A stretch of 47,500 nt of DNA from Stramonita haemastoma (GCA_030674155.1 CM060342.1:17658200-17705699); one strand, 5' to 3'; positions 14,950 to 41,984 are shown, counted from the stretch's first letter. Numbers and translations: made by a program. The notes: generated from the sequence alone by a model not told the origin.

Positions 14950-15175
14950 AAAATTCTATGCTTGGAGTTTCCTCTTTTCTATCCCTCTCTTTGTCTCTGC
15001 TTTTTCCTTTTCTTCCAGTCACCTCCTTCTTGTCTATTTTCTGACTTCTTGGTGCATTGTCCTGCCTTTTTTCAGAAAGACTTCAAAGATAACCACCACT
15101 CTCCCATGCTGAAGTTGGATTCGCTGGGCCTGACTCGTCAGGAGCTTAACGGCAGCGCACTACGTTTTCGTTAAT
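14950..15175 (-). repeat. Unnamed ~300-bp dispersed repeat, family R, copy 1 (partial)
   Basis: On the minus strand it has CCTGACGAGTCAGGCCCAG, then CCAACTTCAGC, a stretch related to CAAGAAG...GACAAGAAGG...GGAAGAAAAGG, then GAGAGGGATAGAAAAGAGG. The same order occurs at 28941-29258, 44400-44705 and 45146-45475. The GGCCCCAG...CCCC terminus of the other copies is missing. Confidence 0.7.
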
Positions 15176-16252
15176 ATGCCAGGCCGCCTGAGCGGACGGA
15201 GAAGTAAAGATACCATGCTTAAAAGCATGTCATGTGTGCTTTGCGTCGAACGTCGATTTGATCTTCTGCTACTCCAAATTTTAGGAAAATTCAACATTGC
15301 ACCTGTTCAAGACACCATACTTTGATATGTAAAAACAAAACAAATTTTTTTTTAAAGGTAATCTACACAAAAACCTTTTTCTCTGTTGATTGCAAAATAA
15401 ACTGGAAAAAACCCTTCAGTCATAATGGTGTTATCAGCTTCATGACTTCATAAGTATTTGGTCTCCACAAACTTGGTCTATTTTCTATGATGCAAAGACC
15501 TTGTTCTCACATCCTTGTGAAATTATGTCCTCAACTTTCAACAAACTCGGGACGAAGGAATCCAATATTTCGGAAGAATTTGAAAACAAATTACTGTAAA
15601 TATCAAAGGAAGCAACGCGAAACAAAAGTGAATGAATCATGTGCTTCATTGTAATGGAAAAACACGCAAAATGATACAAAAATAATCTCCCACACAAGAG
15701 GGCATGAAAATAACTGCTGGAAATTCTCTAGTGTTTACAGGTGTTTTAATTTTTAATTTTCTTGAATATTTGTGTACAGGTATCGTGCAATCTTGGATAA
15801 AGTCCTCCTTTGTGTGATGCTGTTCAGTCGTTCTCTTGTCCTCAACTGGGTTATAGACATTCCCTTGCGCGCAAATCCAGTCAAAAACTTCCTGAAAACT
15901 AGTTGTAAACTACTTAGCATAGAACTTTACGGCAACACAGATGAAAACACCATCCTCCTCCAAAAAAACCAAAACAAAACGGCAATAAAATGGTATTCAA
16001 TAAAAAATGAAAAATTTAGTTGAGACTGCAAACGTAACACCATTGTTTTTGACTTGATTTGACTTGACTTGACCTGACCGGTATTCTCTCTTGCCAAGAA
16101 CAGTATGCAGTATTCAACAGGAAGCTTCCAGACCAGGCGAAAAGTTCTTACCTCCGTTGAGCCTGACCACATAACGACAACAGCCCCTTAACGACACACG
16201 ACGCAACACCCGCAACACTGGGGGCGCAGCACTTGTCAGAACCTTACAACGA
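15176..16252. other. AT-rich DNA, nothing recognised
   Basis: Short open frames at 15485-15697, 15772-16023 and 15927-16172 show no domain. A CTTGA-type run (GACTTGATTTGACTTGACTTGACC) lies at about 16052-16075; related sequence is near 25240. Confidence 0.4.
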
Positions 16253-16558
16253 GTGTCATATCTAATAGGTAAAGGTGTCCCTAAACCTGTGTGGTCGTTG
16301 GGTGGTCAAGACGTCGCAGACCTCAGCTTCTCTAGGGGCCAGCATATCGAGGGCGGCGCCGGTCTCCTCTCCCTAGCTTCTTTACCTTCCTTGACCCTAA
16401 AGAGGGAAGGTACTCCTTTACAGCTGGGTGAACTGGGGGACTATATTGAAGCCAAGGTGCGCCAATGGTCACCCACCCACTTGGTAACCACGCTCGATGC
16501 TTGTTAGCTTAGCATGGGGGAAGCGAAGTGCTATGACCACTGAGCTAACCCGTCCCCT
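16253..16558 (-). mobile_element. tRNA/5S-type chimeric SINE, family D, copy 1
   Basis: The minus strand begins GACGGGTTAGCTCAGTGGTC, a clean tRNA-type A box, but the expected B box is replaced by a segment like the 3' half of 5S rRNA (AGCATCGAGCGTGG, then GGGTGGGTGACC). The body continues CCCAGTTCACCCAGCTGTAA, AGGGTCAAGGAAGG, GCGCCGCCCTC and TATGCTGGCCCCTAGAG. The same order is found at 36868-37200 and 42090-42388. Confidence 0.78.
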
Positions 16559-17715
16559 TGGGTGTTATATTTAACATCTATTATTATATTTCTTTCTGTT
16601 GCACAAAAGGTATAAGATGTGATACAAAAATTCATGTTTTATAACACCGCATTATGATTCTCAAAGGCTTTCCCCCTCAAACTCAAAAGAGCTGGTCTGT
16701 TAAATCGTTAGACTTAGCTCATAAAATGTGAGGTCGTATGAAAAGCCCCGAAGCTTAGAAACTATTTCACAGCATTACAAAGCTTTTTTTTTATCATAAA
16801 ATACAAATATTAAACATCCATAATTATTCAAGATGCCAAAAAAACCTCCCAGAGAAATTGTCGCATTTCTACACATAATATTGGGCACTCAAAACCAAAC
16901 AAGATGGCGATCATAAATGCTGCGATAAAATCCTCTATAGCAAAAAATACGATACTTATGGAACACAATTTTGTTAACAACAATATAGGAAATTTTCAAA
17001 TCTATACAGCACACATGCCGAAAAATTCCAACACTACTATCTGTAAAAAAACAACAACACATTAGTTGTGACCACATGGATTTTGTTCTACATTTTGCAT
17101 ATTTTTTTTTATCGTTTTCATCTTTGGGGGGGGGGGGGGGGGGGGGGGGGGAAGAGGGAGCAAAAAATCACTTTCACTGATTTGCTGATAGGTTTATTAT
17201 GTTTGTTTATATAATCAACGTGGGGCTTTTTTTGTTTGTAGGTTGGTCGGGGTTTTTGCTGTTGTTGTTGTTGTTTGTTGTGTCGCAGCTGCTTCTTTGC
17301 TGTGGTGAGGTTTCTCGGAAAAGTGCAGTAAGTATATTCATAATCCTGCCAAAGTTAATCCCTTTGAATGCGAGGCTTATAAAACCCGTACATGAAACGC
17401 TACTGCACGTTAAACAGCGGAGACACATAGAAATAAATAGAAAATGTCATTCAGATTTTTCTGTTAAACCCCCTGAAACTCAAGAACACTGACGCTATAT
17501 ACACTCATAAATACACATACGCTGATTTGTTGCAATTGAATTATATAGGAAAGCAGTGGGGGGTTTCTGATAAGAACAAATTGTGCCACATCACATACGT
17601 TAATTGATACGTACTTACCCGCCCCCCCCCCAAAAAAAAAAAAAAAAAAAAAAAAAGGAAGAAAAAAAACCAACAACAAAAAAATCGCAGCGCTAACTGC
17701 TACAACAGTAAACTT
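16559..17715. other. AT-rich DNA with a long G run
   Basis: A G run of about 24 bases lies at 17127-17150. Poly-A occurs near 17632-17656. The open frame at 17199-17492 shows a Leu/Val-rich start but no homology I recognise. Confidence 0.45.
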
Positions 17716-17994
17716 ACATATAGATAGATCAGTGGTCTAGTGGGTACCACATCTGTATCGAAAGCGAGATAGATATCGCAGGTTCAAATCGTGTCTTTCT
17801 CAGAAGCTGGAACGCAGCTACCTTCATGGTGGACAGAAAAAGGTCACAAAGTAAAAAAAACAACAAAAAAAACAAAGTCTCACCATCGGTAATCCTGGGA
17901 ACTCCAGCCGGAGATTGATCAAAATTTCTTGTCTAAATCTAGACGTGTATTCTTTCCTTTCGACTATGAGTGGTAGTCTGGGGGTTAGTCTCTC
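17716..17994 (+). mobile_element. tRNA-derived SINE head and body, family B-like
   Basis: A-box-like TCAGTGGTCTAGTGGGTACC (17729-17748) and B-box-like GCAGGTTCAAATCGTG are followed by GGAACGCAGCTACCTTC, which corresponds to the family B end at about 7170-7190. It runs directly into a family A 3' region at 17995, so this may be one chimeric element or two side by side. Confidence 0.6.
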
Positions 17995-18255
17995 ATAAGC
18001 GGCACCCATTTAGCGAATGTAAAAGACCCCACAGTAATAAGAAGACTGTCTGTCGCAAAAATATCTCTATAAAAAAACCCGCCATTTTTGCAGATATAAC
18101 AAATACACCCGCAGATAGAAAACAAAATCAGAGGGTGGCGCTGTGTTGGTGGCGACATGCTCTCCCAGAGGGGAGCAGCCCAAATCTTGAGAAACTTGTC
18201 ACATCAGAAAGTGATAATCAATACAATACAATACAATACGATACAAGGTGATACA
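17995..18255 (+). mobile_element. SINE family A 3' region with AATAC tail
   Basis: Contains ATGTAAAAGACCCCACAG, then GGGTGGCGCTGTG, GACATGCTCTCCC and GGGGAGCAGCCCAAAT. It ends in repeated AATAC units (18218-18250), which look like the family's natural 3' tail. Confidence 0.75.
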
Positions 18256-18907
18256 GTACAAAAGAATACGACACAACAAACTGAAATATTGAAACATGCT
18301 CAATACCATCCCGATGAAAAAGACGTCGAATTTACCCCCAAAGTAGAATATAATAAGAAAACGATACCTTGTTCCAGTCAACATTTCAGACTTTTAAACG
18401 AAGATTTCCCTGAAACTCAACAAAAAAAGATACTCAGATAAACAATAGCCATACGAACTGTTTCGTCTAAAGATGCTATGCAGACAAGCAGCGTTTGAAT
18501 AATCGTAGTTTTGTTAAAACTATAATCTATCAAAAAGGCAGTCCGTCCAAAAATTGCAGCGCTTAAACCCTTCCCCCCCCCCCCCCCCTAAAAAAACAAA
18601 AAAAAACAAAACAACAAAAACCGATAAAAAAAATCCGCACACAGAACAGACACCCAATAACACAAAAATATTTAATATTGTCACCAAGGCGGAAAAACCT
18701 TCAACAACCTATAGTTTAAACGACACTGCTGCTTATATATAAACATGTATGCACATAGACAAGAGTTCCAAACTGATGAGAGCAGTAACTTTACTGTGTT
18801 CCTGAACTATCTGAGTTTCAATGTTGAGGGCGTGGGGGGGGGGGGGGGGGGGGGTAGAAAGGGTGGTGTACAATAATAAAGAGGGAGTGAAGGAGGAGAG
18901 TAATACT
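18256..18907. other. AT-rich DNA, nothing recognised
   Basis: Includes a C run near 18573-18589 followed by A-rich sequence, and a G run at about 18833-18854. No gene is seen. Confidence 0.45.
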
Positions 18908-19890
18908 GAGAGGGCTAGCTAAAAAAAAAAGTTCTGGGATAGGAGGGATAAAAATTCTGCTACAGAAGAAATGATAACAAAAATCATGCAGTGGGAAGGG
19001 ATGGTAAAAAAAAAAAAAGCCACGGTAGAGATAAAAAAAAAAAAATTCTGCAGCAGGAGATAACTACAGTAAAAATAAAATTGTGCGACAGAGGGGAAGG
19101 CTAAAAAAAATATCTGCAAATATTCTGCAACGGAAGGGATAGAAAAAAAAACTGCAACAGAAATGTTAAAGGAAAAAGTCTGCCATGGAAAGGATGGCAA
19201 AAAGGATTCTGCAACGAGAGGGCTGTTTTTTAAATTTTTTTTAAAGATTCTGGGACAGGAGGGATAAAAAAAAGTGCTGCGTGGGGAGACGTGGTAAAAA
19301 ATCAAAATAAACAACAAACAACAAAGCCAAACAACTTTTGAAGCGGGAAGGATAGCGGCAAAAACTTCTGTGACAGGAAAATTTTAAAAAAATATTGTAA
19401 CGGGAGATATGGTTAAGAAAAAAGAATCTGAAGGGATGGCAGCACAAATGTTAGCTACGAAAATTTTTGCAACAGGAGGAAAAGAAAAAAAAAAGGCGAC
19501 AGAAGGGGTAGTAAAAAAAAAAAAAGGTCTGCTTTAGAAAGGATGGAAAAGAAATTCTGCAAGGAGAGGGAATAAAAAATGCTGCAACGAAGAGATGATT
19601 TAGATTTTTTTTCAATGAGGAGAGATGGTAGCAAAAAATTTCTGCACTGGGAGACATGGTTAAAAAAATTCTGCACGAGAGATGGTAAAAAATTCTGCGA
19701 CGAGAGAGAGGGTAAAAAATGTTAGGGAGACTGTAAAAAAAATTCTGCAAGGAGAGATAGTTAAAAAAATATCTGTAAAGGGAGATAGTAAAAAAAAATG
19801 TCTGCACGAGAGGGTGGTAAAAAAATTCTGCGACGAGAAGGATGGTAAAAAAAAAATTCTGTTTCGGGAGACATGGTAAAAAAAGATTCG
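18908..19890. repeat. A-rich minisatellite, ~27-40 bp unit
   Basis: Roughly thirty imperfect copies of a unit like GATGGTAAAAAAATTCTGCA plus CGAGAGG. Unit length varies mainly through the A run. Minus-strand open frames at 18919-19317 and 19451-19807 are translations of it, rich in Phe, Ser and Leu. Confidence 0.88.
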
Positions 19891-22254
19891 GCTACACTAG
19901 CAGATGCAACCATTTAATACCTGAACATATCATATGCTAAACTTCCTTTCTCCTATTATTGCTGAATATCTAAACTCCACACGTAAAACATCCGCTAATT
20001 TGGGTGGCGGCTGGAGAGTGGCGGGGAGGTAAGGAGGGGGGGAGAGGGCAGGGGAGGTTTAAAGGCTGGAATTTTGAATAACAAATTGCCACTGTGTAGT
20101 TATGCATAAAACATTTGATTCTGATTAACAGGTAAACATCGATGAGCTACTAACAAACAAACAAAAAAAAATAAAAAATAAGCTCTTGGTGTTGTTTCTT
20201 TGTGTCATCAGCCAATCTTCTTCTTGACCTGTGTCAGTACACATCCGTGTGCGTTTGTGCACAACACTGCTTCCAGTGTTAACTGGTCTGTACAGCACAA
20301 AGATAGTTTGATAGTTACAATTATATCATAAGCCATGTTTAGTTACGCGAAAAAAAACTTTGGGGGTTTACTTCTGGCCCGTAAAGGAATTCAAACTCAG
20401 CGTTTGTTTGTCAAAAAAAATCGAAATATAGTTATGTGTTGACGATAACTTGTATGAGGTACATAGATAGACAAAATGGTATTAGACGTACTTAAAGTGG
20501 TATATATGGACACCGACAGAGGGGTATAGGCGTAACTGACAAAGGTAATTAAAGAACCAAGTTCACGAGAGCTGGCATATCTATCATATATAACTGGTGG
20601 TTGGTATACACGCCACAAAAATATTGGCATTTCTTTGTTTTGACTCTTACTGACTGATGTGCTGTCACGAACAAAGACACACAAAGCAACAAAATAAACC
20701 ATGAAAAAAACATTTTGAAAAATGTGGTATCGTAAATTAAATTATGCATACCAATACAAGCTTTAAAATTCATGTTGTGAGCTCATATTTTTCACCTTAA
20801 AGCACAAACACAACAGTAAAATCTTGTTCTTTGTTTTTATGGCATAAATAAAACACACCAATATTACTGTACACTGCTCTCCAAAGCTGAAACAGGTTTA
20901 AACGTTCAACAAACTAAAGGCGTAAAATAAGTATACTCTCAAAATTCTTTGTTTTTCTTATCCACAATATACTATGCTTTGATTTCTGACAACAACAACA
21001 ACAACAAAAATGATGATCAGACAAGCAGAAGGTAAGACCTCAACTGTATAAAGCGTCTGTTTCGTGATCGGCTGTAATACACCCTACACAAACAAAAACA
21101 ACAAGCACATAGAAAAAGGTACCACACGCTCAAAGTCCTTCACTGGCAATATCAGCCTATGCACACACACACACACTTACTTTTTGACTGTGTCCACAAT
21201 AAATAACCTTCAGTATTGTGACCAAACCTTTTTTTTTTTTAATTTGTTTTGGTGTGTCACTGACAACAATATCACACTGTATGTGGCAACATTCTGCTTC
21301 AACATGGTCACAGAGACTGCAGGTTTGGGTCATTTTTTTTCTCCCACTGAAGCCAAGTCGCTGACATTTTCCGCCCAAGGTTCCTTCCTGCCTCCGTGCT
21401 CAGTTCGTGAGATCCCTCTTTCATCAGTGGATCTCCCTGTCAGGATCTGACAGATCCCTCCGGCAAGAGTCATTCAGGTTAAACATGGATAGCGATACAC
21501 TTTCTAGTTCCAGCGTCGGCCGTGAGGTTTGTCAAACTTGAACAGCTAAACCATTCTCTTGTGTTTGTGTACACAATGAAGTGTCAGAAACTTCAACGCA
21601 CATTCCTGATAAATTCTCACGGAAACAGTGTCTTTAAAAAAAAACAAACACATTCCTGGATGTCACACAGCTGATGTATGTACGGTGTTGTAACGGGAGA
21701 CACCATCTTGATAATTATCACGTTTCTTTACAGACAGTATCACGCTCACTGACTGAAGCAGCTAGCCCCAAATCATTGTACTTCGCTGCTGTCCAGCAGT
21801 CTTAAGAGACAACAAAACAGAGCATCACTAATACTACACACATAGACTGTGAAGTTCCTATCCCACTGTTGACAAGAACTAGTTCCTCGGTGCAACAAAC
21901 CTAATGTTTACTTACAGCCACACTCTTCGGGTGAAGGGTTAAACGGTTAAGTCAGTTAGCAGAGTACACTCATAATAAAAAAAATTCAAACAGGATATCG
22001 GGATAAATCCAGCCTCTCTGTGTGTGTGTATGTGTCAGTATTGTTTCAGTGACCACAACACAACACACACATCACTGACTTTTTATGTTCGCCCCTTGTC
22101 TACGCTTAAAACATTTTCTGAGTTAGTGGTAGGTTAGTATCCGAAAAGACAAAGACTATGTCATGATAACGTTCTTGTTCAGCATTACTTCCGCCAAGGG
22201 TTAAAGTAGAATCCGAATCAGAAACAAACATGTACCTTACAATTCAGCCAGGGT
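19891..22254. other. AT-rich DNA, nothing recognised
   Basis: About 2.4 kb. The open frame at 21064-21450 has no recognisable domain, and 20397-20773 gives two overlapping unsupported frames. 21350-21460 is less AT-rich than its surroundings. Confidence 0.4.
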
Positions 22255-22870
22255 CAGTCGATGGTGGATCTTTTGATGGTGAGTAGACAGACCTTTGGCG
22301 GTGAGCAAGATCTTTAACGGTGAGCAAGATCTTTAACGTGAACAGGGGGACATTTGATGGTAGGCAGACGGACCTATGACGGTTAGCAACAGGATCTTTG
22401 ACAGTGAGTAAAATGGATCTTTCACATGTCGGCATAATTATCTTGGCAGCAAAAGTCAAATCATTACCATCTCCCAGTTTCCGACCCTGTTTTAAAAGCA
22501 GCACAGGTTTGCAGAATACACGTGGTAATCTAAGCTATGGATATCTTTCATGGTCAAAAAGACACACTTTTATACGATGAATTATGGTAATCTTGTGCAT
22601 TAATTTTTTTAACACCTGTTTTCCAGCCTTTCATGGTCCAAACACTTCTTTGCAGCTAAATGTGGTAATCTCGCAAATTAAAGCAAAAGAAACTCGCAAA
22701 AAAACCTAATTCTTCATAAGTAAACAAATCGCAATGCTGAGCAGGTCAAGCTTACATAACGCAACTATGGCAATCTCTCGTGCTCAAAAGACAAGTTTGA
22801 CGATTCACTGTATGGCAATCTAAAAGAGTCAAAAGAACCTAATGCTCAACGCGAGCTACACTCTCAGGGC
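22255..22870. repeat. Short tandem repeats, two types
   Basis: 22255-22415 has about seven degenerate copies of a 19-25 base unit, two of them identical (GGTGAGCAAGATCTTTAAC). 22510-22860 has four or five more diverged copies of a unit containing ATGGTAATCT and GTCAAAAGAC. Confidence 0.65.
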
Positions 22871-23474
22871 AAGTAAGCGACTCCTGCCTTTACCAGCAGA
22901 ACATGATTAGGAATTGCCAGGAAAATCCTTATCCCCCGACAGAGAATCCAATAAAACACTCAGTACACCTCCACTACTACAACGACAAGAAAAAAGCCTA
23001 GGGAGTTGCTACACAAACAGACTGATTCTTTTTTTTTTCTTTCTAGAAGGAATGTGAAGAAGAAGAAGAAGAAGAAAAGCAGCCACAATACTCATTCAAG
23101 CCCAAAGGCAAAACTTTTTTTTTTATGACTCACGCACAGACTCAAGCAGCCATACACTGTGCAGAGAGAGAGAGAGAGAAAATTGGTGCACAACTACAGC
23201 TACTTTTCTTGTTGTTTCCAATTTGTTGACATGTTTTTGGAACTGTGGTATTTTTTTTATACTGCTAACGTTGGAAAGTCTTTCGTGGAAAACACGCTGC
23301 AATATAAATTTAAAAAAAACCTCTCTCCAAAATGTACTGGTTCTGTTCAGTGTCTAACTCATCTTCCTATGATAGTATTCATTCCTCACGCTTCGCGCAG
23401 CCACTCTAAAACCAACAAAATCATCACGGATGAGATCAAAGTCCTCGATCTTCCAACAACCACCACCACTACTG
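22871..23474. other. Downstream flank of the gene
   Basis: The region just past the stop codon should hold the 3' UTR of the minus-strand gene. I saw no canonical AATAAA on the minus strand within about 370 bases. Small GAA and GA runs occur at 23057-23077 and 23162-23180. Confidence 0.35.
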
Positions 23475-38030
<14,556 letters not shown>

Positions 38031-38654
38031 TATTGCTGGGTTTGACGCGCGGGTGATTATGGTCAATTTTTTTTATTTTTTAGTGACAAGTTACCGTCAG
38101 TTCATGTTTATTTTCTTCGTATTTTGCCTGAGTTCACAACAACGTGGTATTTTACACTTATAGATGTACACATCAAAGTTTTTAACACAAAAATAATAGT
38201 TTTTTCAATGTTTTTCATTCGTTAAGTCTCTGATAGTCTCTAGTGTACTCACTTCCAAAAGGCTCTCACTGTTATTTGCACACAGTTCTCTAGGTTTTGT
38301 CAGTTTATCATTTTAGCAGTTTATTTATTCATTCATTTCGATGAAGAATGATTCGCTGATTTTCACATGTCTGTTGTGAATATCCTGGCTGGGGATTGCA
38401 GATCCTTATCTGATTGCCTGAAACAAACATCGAAGACAGACTGTTACCATGGATAAAATTACGGTGTTATTATGAATGCATATATACCACATCATTTTTT
38501 TTTATAGAGTGATCAGTTTTGTGTGTTTGCAAACAAAATGCACATGCACACAGACACAGACACACACGTGTGTGTGTATGTGTGCGTGCGTGCGTGTGTG
38601 TGTGGGGGTGTTTCTGTCTGTCTGTGTCTGTGTGCGCGCGCATGGTATAGTATA
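38031..38654. other. Upstream flank of the gene
   Basis: This region should hold the 5' UTR and promoter of the minus-strand gene. It is AT-rich; no convincing TATA box or initiator was seen. An ACACACACGTGTGTGTGT palindrome lies near 38560-38577, followed by GT and GCGTGC repeats. Confidence 0.35.
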
Positions 38655-38715
38655 GTATAGTAGTTTGGTGTAGTAGTAGCAGTAGTAGTAGTAGTAGTAG
38701 TAGTAGTAGAGTAGC

Positions 38716-38765
<50 letters not shown>

Positions 38766-38791
38766 CTAGTAGTAGTAGTAGTAGCAGCAGC

Positions 38792-38853
<62 letters not shown>

Positions 38854-38918
38854 CAGCAGTAGTAGTAGTAGTAGTAGTGCGTAGTCAGTAGCAGCAGTGA
38901 GTAGTAGTAGTAGTTAGC

Positions 38919-38968
<50 letters not shown>

Positions 38969-38977
38969 CTGAGTAGT

Positions 38978-39017
<40 letters not shown>

Positions 39018-39032
39018 CAGCTAGTTAGTAGT

Positions 39033-39107
<75 letters not shown>

Positions 39108-39500
39108 CATAGTAGTAGCAGTAGTAGTACAATAGTAGCGACAGTGTACGCAGCCAATAGTAGTCCACGCAGCAGTGCAGACAGTAGCATAAGTAGTAGT
39201 AACAGCAAGCAGCAGAAGACAAGCAGCCTAGTCAGCAGACAGCATATGTGTAGTAGAGTAGCAGAGCAGCAGCAGAGCTACTAGTCATAGCTCGTAGCTC
39301 AGCAGTCACAGCTAGTAGTTGTAGTAGCTAGCGCAGCAGCGAGCAGCAGAGTAGTAGAGTAGTGTAGCAGCAGCAGCAGATAGTAGAGTAGTAGTAGTAG
39401 TAGTGAGCCAGCTAGTAGCAGCAGCAGAGTAGTAGTATAGTAGTAGTAGTAGTGTTAGAGTAGTAGTAGTGTAGTAGTAGTAGTAGTCAGTAGTAATGTA
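38655..39500. repeat. Long TAG/CAG triplet array
   Basis: About 845 bases, mostly TAG with interspersed CAG and irregular AGAGTAGTG breaks. The last 350 bases are degenerate. Tyr/Leu/Thr open frames on the minus strand come from it. Confidence 0.94.
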
Positions 39501-39664
39501 GCAGAGCATGTCTTACTGTGTCACATGCTCAACAAACGTTTACTATAATATCAAGCATTCGAAAAGTTGTGTGTAACATTTTGGACAACAAGAAGTAAAA
39601 AAGTTTTATCCTTTAGTTTTTCTCCGCTTCTTAAGTACGGTAAAATCAAGACAAAATGAAAAAA

Positions 39665-39790
39665 GAAAGAAAGAAAGACAGACAGATTCTCTCTGTCTCT
39701 GTCTCTCTCTCTGTGTCTCTCACTCTGTCTGCTCTCTGTCTCCGTCTCTCTCTCTCCCTCTGTCTCTCTGTCTCTCTCTCTCTCGCTCTT
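39665..39790. repeat. CT/CTGT-rich tract
   Basis: AAGA and GACA units are followed by CTCTGTCT sequence. Confidence 0.88.
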
Positions 39791-40014
39791 TAACAAATGG
39801 ATTTCACACCTTATCTCACAGTCACCTGCAGCGCTGTGTGCCAGCTCAAGACATGCCCAGACCCAACAGATCCCAACCTCGTACATGGCTTAACCCCCAA
39901 CCTTATACTTGTAGCCAAACACACCCAACACTGATGGAGTAGTCCTTAATGCTAAACATTTTTATCATTCGTTTTTATTAGGAGTTATGAAGTGTGTGTA
40001 TAAATAATATGAAG

Positions 40015-40076
40015 ACGAGCGAGCGAGCGAGCGAGCGAGCGAGCGAGCAGGAGGAGGAGCGAGAGAGAGCAGAGAG

Positions 40077-40169
<93 letters not shown>

Positions 40170-40175
40170 TGAGAG

Positions 40176-40220
<45 letters not shown>

Positions 40221-40285
40221 TGAGAGAGAGAGAGAGAGAGAGAGAGGACAGAGAGGAGAGAGAGAGAGAGAGAGAAGAGAGAGAT

Positions 40286-40351
<66 letters not shown>

Positions 40352-40355
40352 TGAG

Positions 40356-40393
<38 letters not shown>
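40015..40393. repeat. GAGC then GA array
   Basis: About seven GAGC tetramers (40017-40048) precede a GA repeat of about 330 bases with regular GGAGA and GATGA interruptions. Confidence 0.95.
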
Positions 40394-40397
<4 letters not shown>

Positions 40398-40589
40398 GTG
40401 CTACAGATGGCTGGTGTTTTGTGTGTTGGTGTGCCATGGTACTGTCTGGGGATTACGTGAACGTCTTCTTCTTTTGCTTTATCTTGCCTATGTTCCATCA
40501 AAATTACGCTTTGAAATAACTACCTATCTTTCCCAGGTTCTCTATTCCCTGGTTTATATTTCCACAGACCGTCAGCTTTGTACACCAGG

Positions 40590-40970
40590 CAGGGTCTCTG
40601 TTTCCCATGATTCTTTGTTCCGTCAGATCTCTGTTACCGATGATTCTATTCTCAAGATCTCTGTTACCAAGGATTCTACTTTTGTCAAGATCTATGTTCC
40701 TTGTGATTCTATATTTCTCTGGGTTTTGTTCTAATAGTTCTATGTTCCCTATGATTCTATGTTCCACAAAAGCAACATTCCCATGATTCTATGCTCCACA
40801 AAATCAGCATTCCCATGATTCTATGCTCCACAAAATCAACATTCCCATGATTCTATGTTTCATCAGGTCTGTGTTCGCATGATTCTATGTTTCATCAGGT
40901 CTGTGTTTCCATGATTCTATGTTTCATCAGGTCTGTGTTTCCCATGATTCTATGTTTCATCAGGTCATCT
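40590..40970. repeat. ~34-bp minisatellite
   Basis: About eleven copies of a unit containing CCCATGATTCTATGTT plus a variable half (CCACAAAATCAACATT or TCATCAGGTCTGTGTT). Copies near 40740-40960 are nearly identical; those at the left edge are diverged. The open frame 40351-40734 and the minus frame 40504-40767 are shadows. Confidence 0.9.
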
Positions 40971-41454
40971 GGAGTTCAGCATTTGAGACACGATGGATGA
41001 CCTGCACGCAATCAACAACAGTCACCAAACTGAATCGTCTCCTCAAAGTTCAGTAACAGGTTAAACTTAGGTCATTTTCAATGAACTTTTTTTCCAAGGT
41101 GAACATGCTTTCACCGCAATAGAGAACGTCAATGGCGGTTATCATGTTGTCGTGCACTAATATCGATCTCTCTCTTGATACCAAAGGCTGTCTGCAAATT
41201 GACAGGCCTATCCCACTGAAATTCTTCCGCTTTATGAACTTCTCTCATTCGGAAGTGAATCAGCGATAAAGGACAGCCTGTATGAACGGTAATGTGCTTT
41301 CTTTATGCTTCATCAAGTCTCCTTATTTCGCGTATTGTTGACGTCAGTTTAACAGTTGCGTGAACCAGTGTAAGAAGAAAGGGGTGACTGACATGACATA
41401 ACTGAGGGGTGGCTACGTGCAGAGGGATGATCTTTCTCACCTGACCTGGACAGA
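40971..41454. other. Unassigned DNA
   Basis: No open frame, SINE head or tandem repeat was recognised. Confidence 0.4.
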
Positions 41455-41457
41455 CAA

Positions 41458-41488
<31 letters not shown>

Positions 41489-41725
41489 CGTGTGTTACAC
41501 ATTATTTATTATAAAGCGCATGTAAAAGAACCCACGGCAACAAGAGGGTTGTCCCTGGCAAAATTCTGTTGAAAAAAGCCACTCTCCTAAGGAGAACAAA
41601 TACAGTTGCAGACTGGAAAATTTTTTTTAATGGATAGGCACTGCACTTGTGGCAACACGCTCTCCTCGGGGAGAGCAGCCTGAATTTCACACAGAGAAAT
41701 CTGCTGTGACATAAAAGTGAATTGA
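41455..41725 (+). mobile_element. SINE family A, body and core
   Basis: TTTCAGATGAGACGATAAACC, CATGTAAAAGAACCCACGG, GAGGGTTGTCCCTGGC, AACACGCTCTCCTCGGGG and TTTCACACAGAGAAATCTGC follow in the family order. The tRNA-like head is not clear, so it may be truncated at about 41455. Open frames 41502-41690 and 41587-41781 on the minus strand are incidental. Confidence 0.78.
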
Positions 41726-41984
41726 AATTTTAAAAAAACAACAACAGCAACAAAATAAGGCTCCTCGGCCCCTACAATCACCGTGTACGACTGTAATTCC
41801 TTTCTATTAAACTGGATCCAGACTTGTGTTCCAGTACAGTCAGCTCACTGTTTGTTTTGCTCCTACAGTCGTACAATCATACCTGCCATGCACCACTTGG
41901 TCTGGACCCACAGAAATGTCTCCTAGCTCTGTCAGAACAAGGGTAAAACAAATATAGGGTTAGGAATGATGAACCAGCAGGGAG

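Noticed and set aside
14648..15022. 124-codon Lys/Arg/Glu-rich minus-strand frame
   Set aside because: It overlaps family R copy 1, whose A/G-rich interior gives such codons.
39965..40501. 178-codon Ser-Leu open frame
   Set aside because: Pure GA repeat shadow.
40590..40970. Direct repeats with changing halves, CRISPR-like at first sight
   Set aside because: Units abut with no unique spacers and the DNA is clearly animal; it is a minisatellite.
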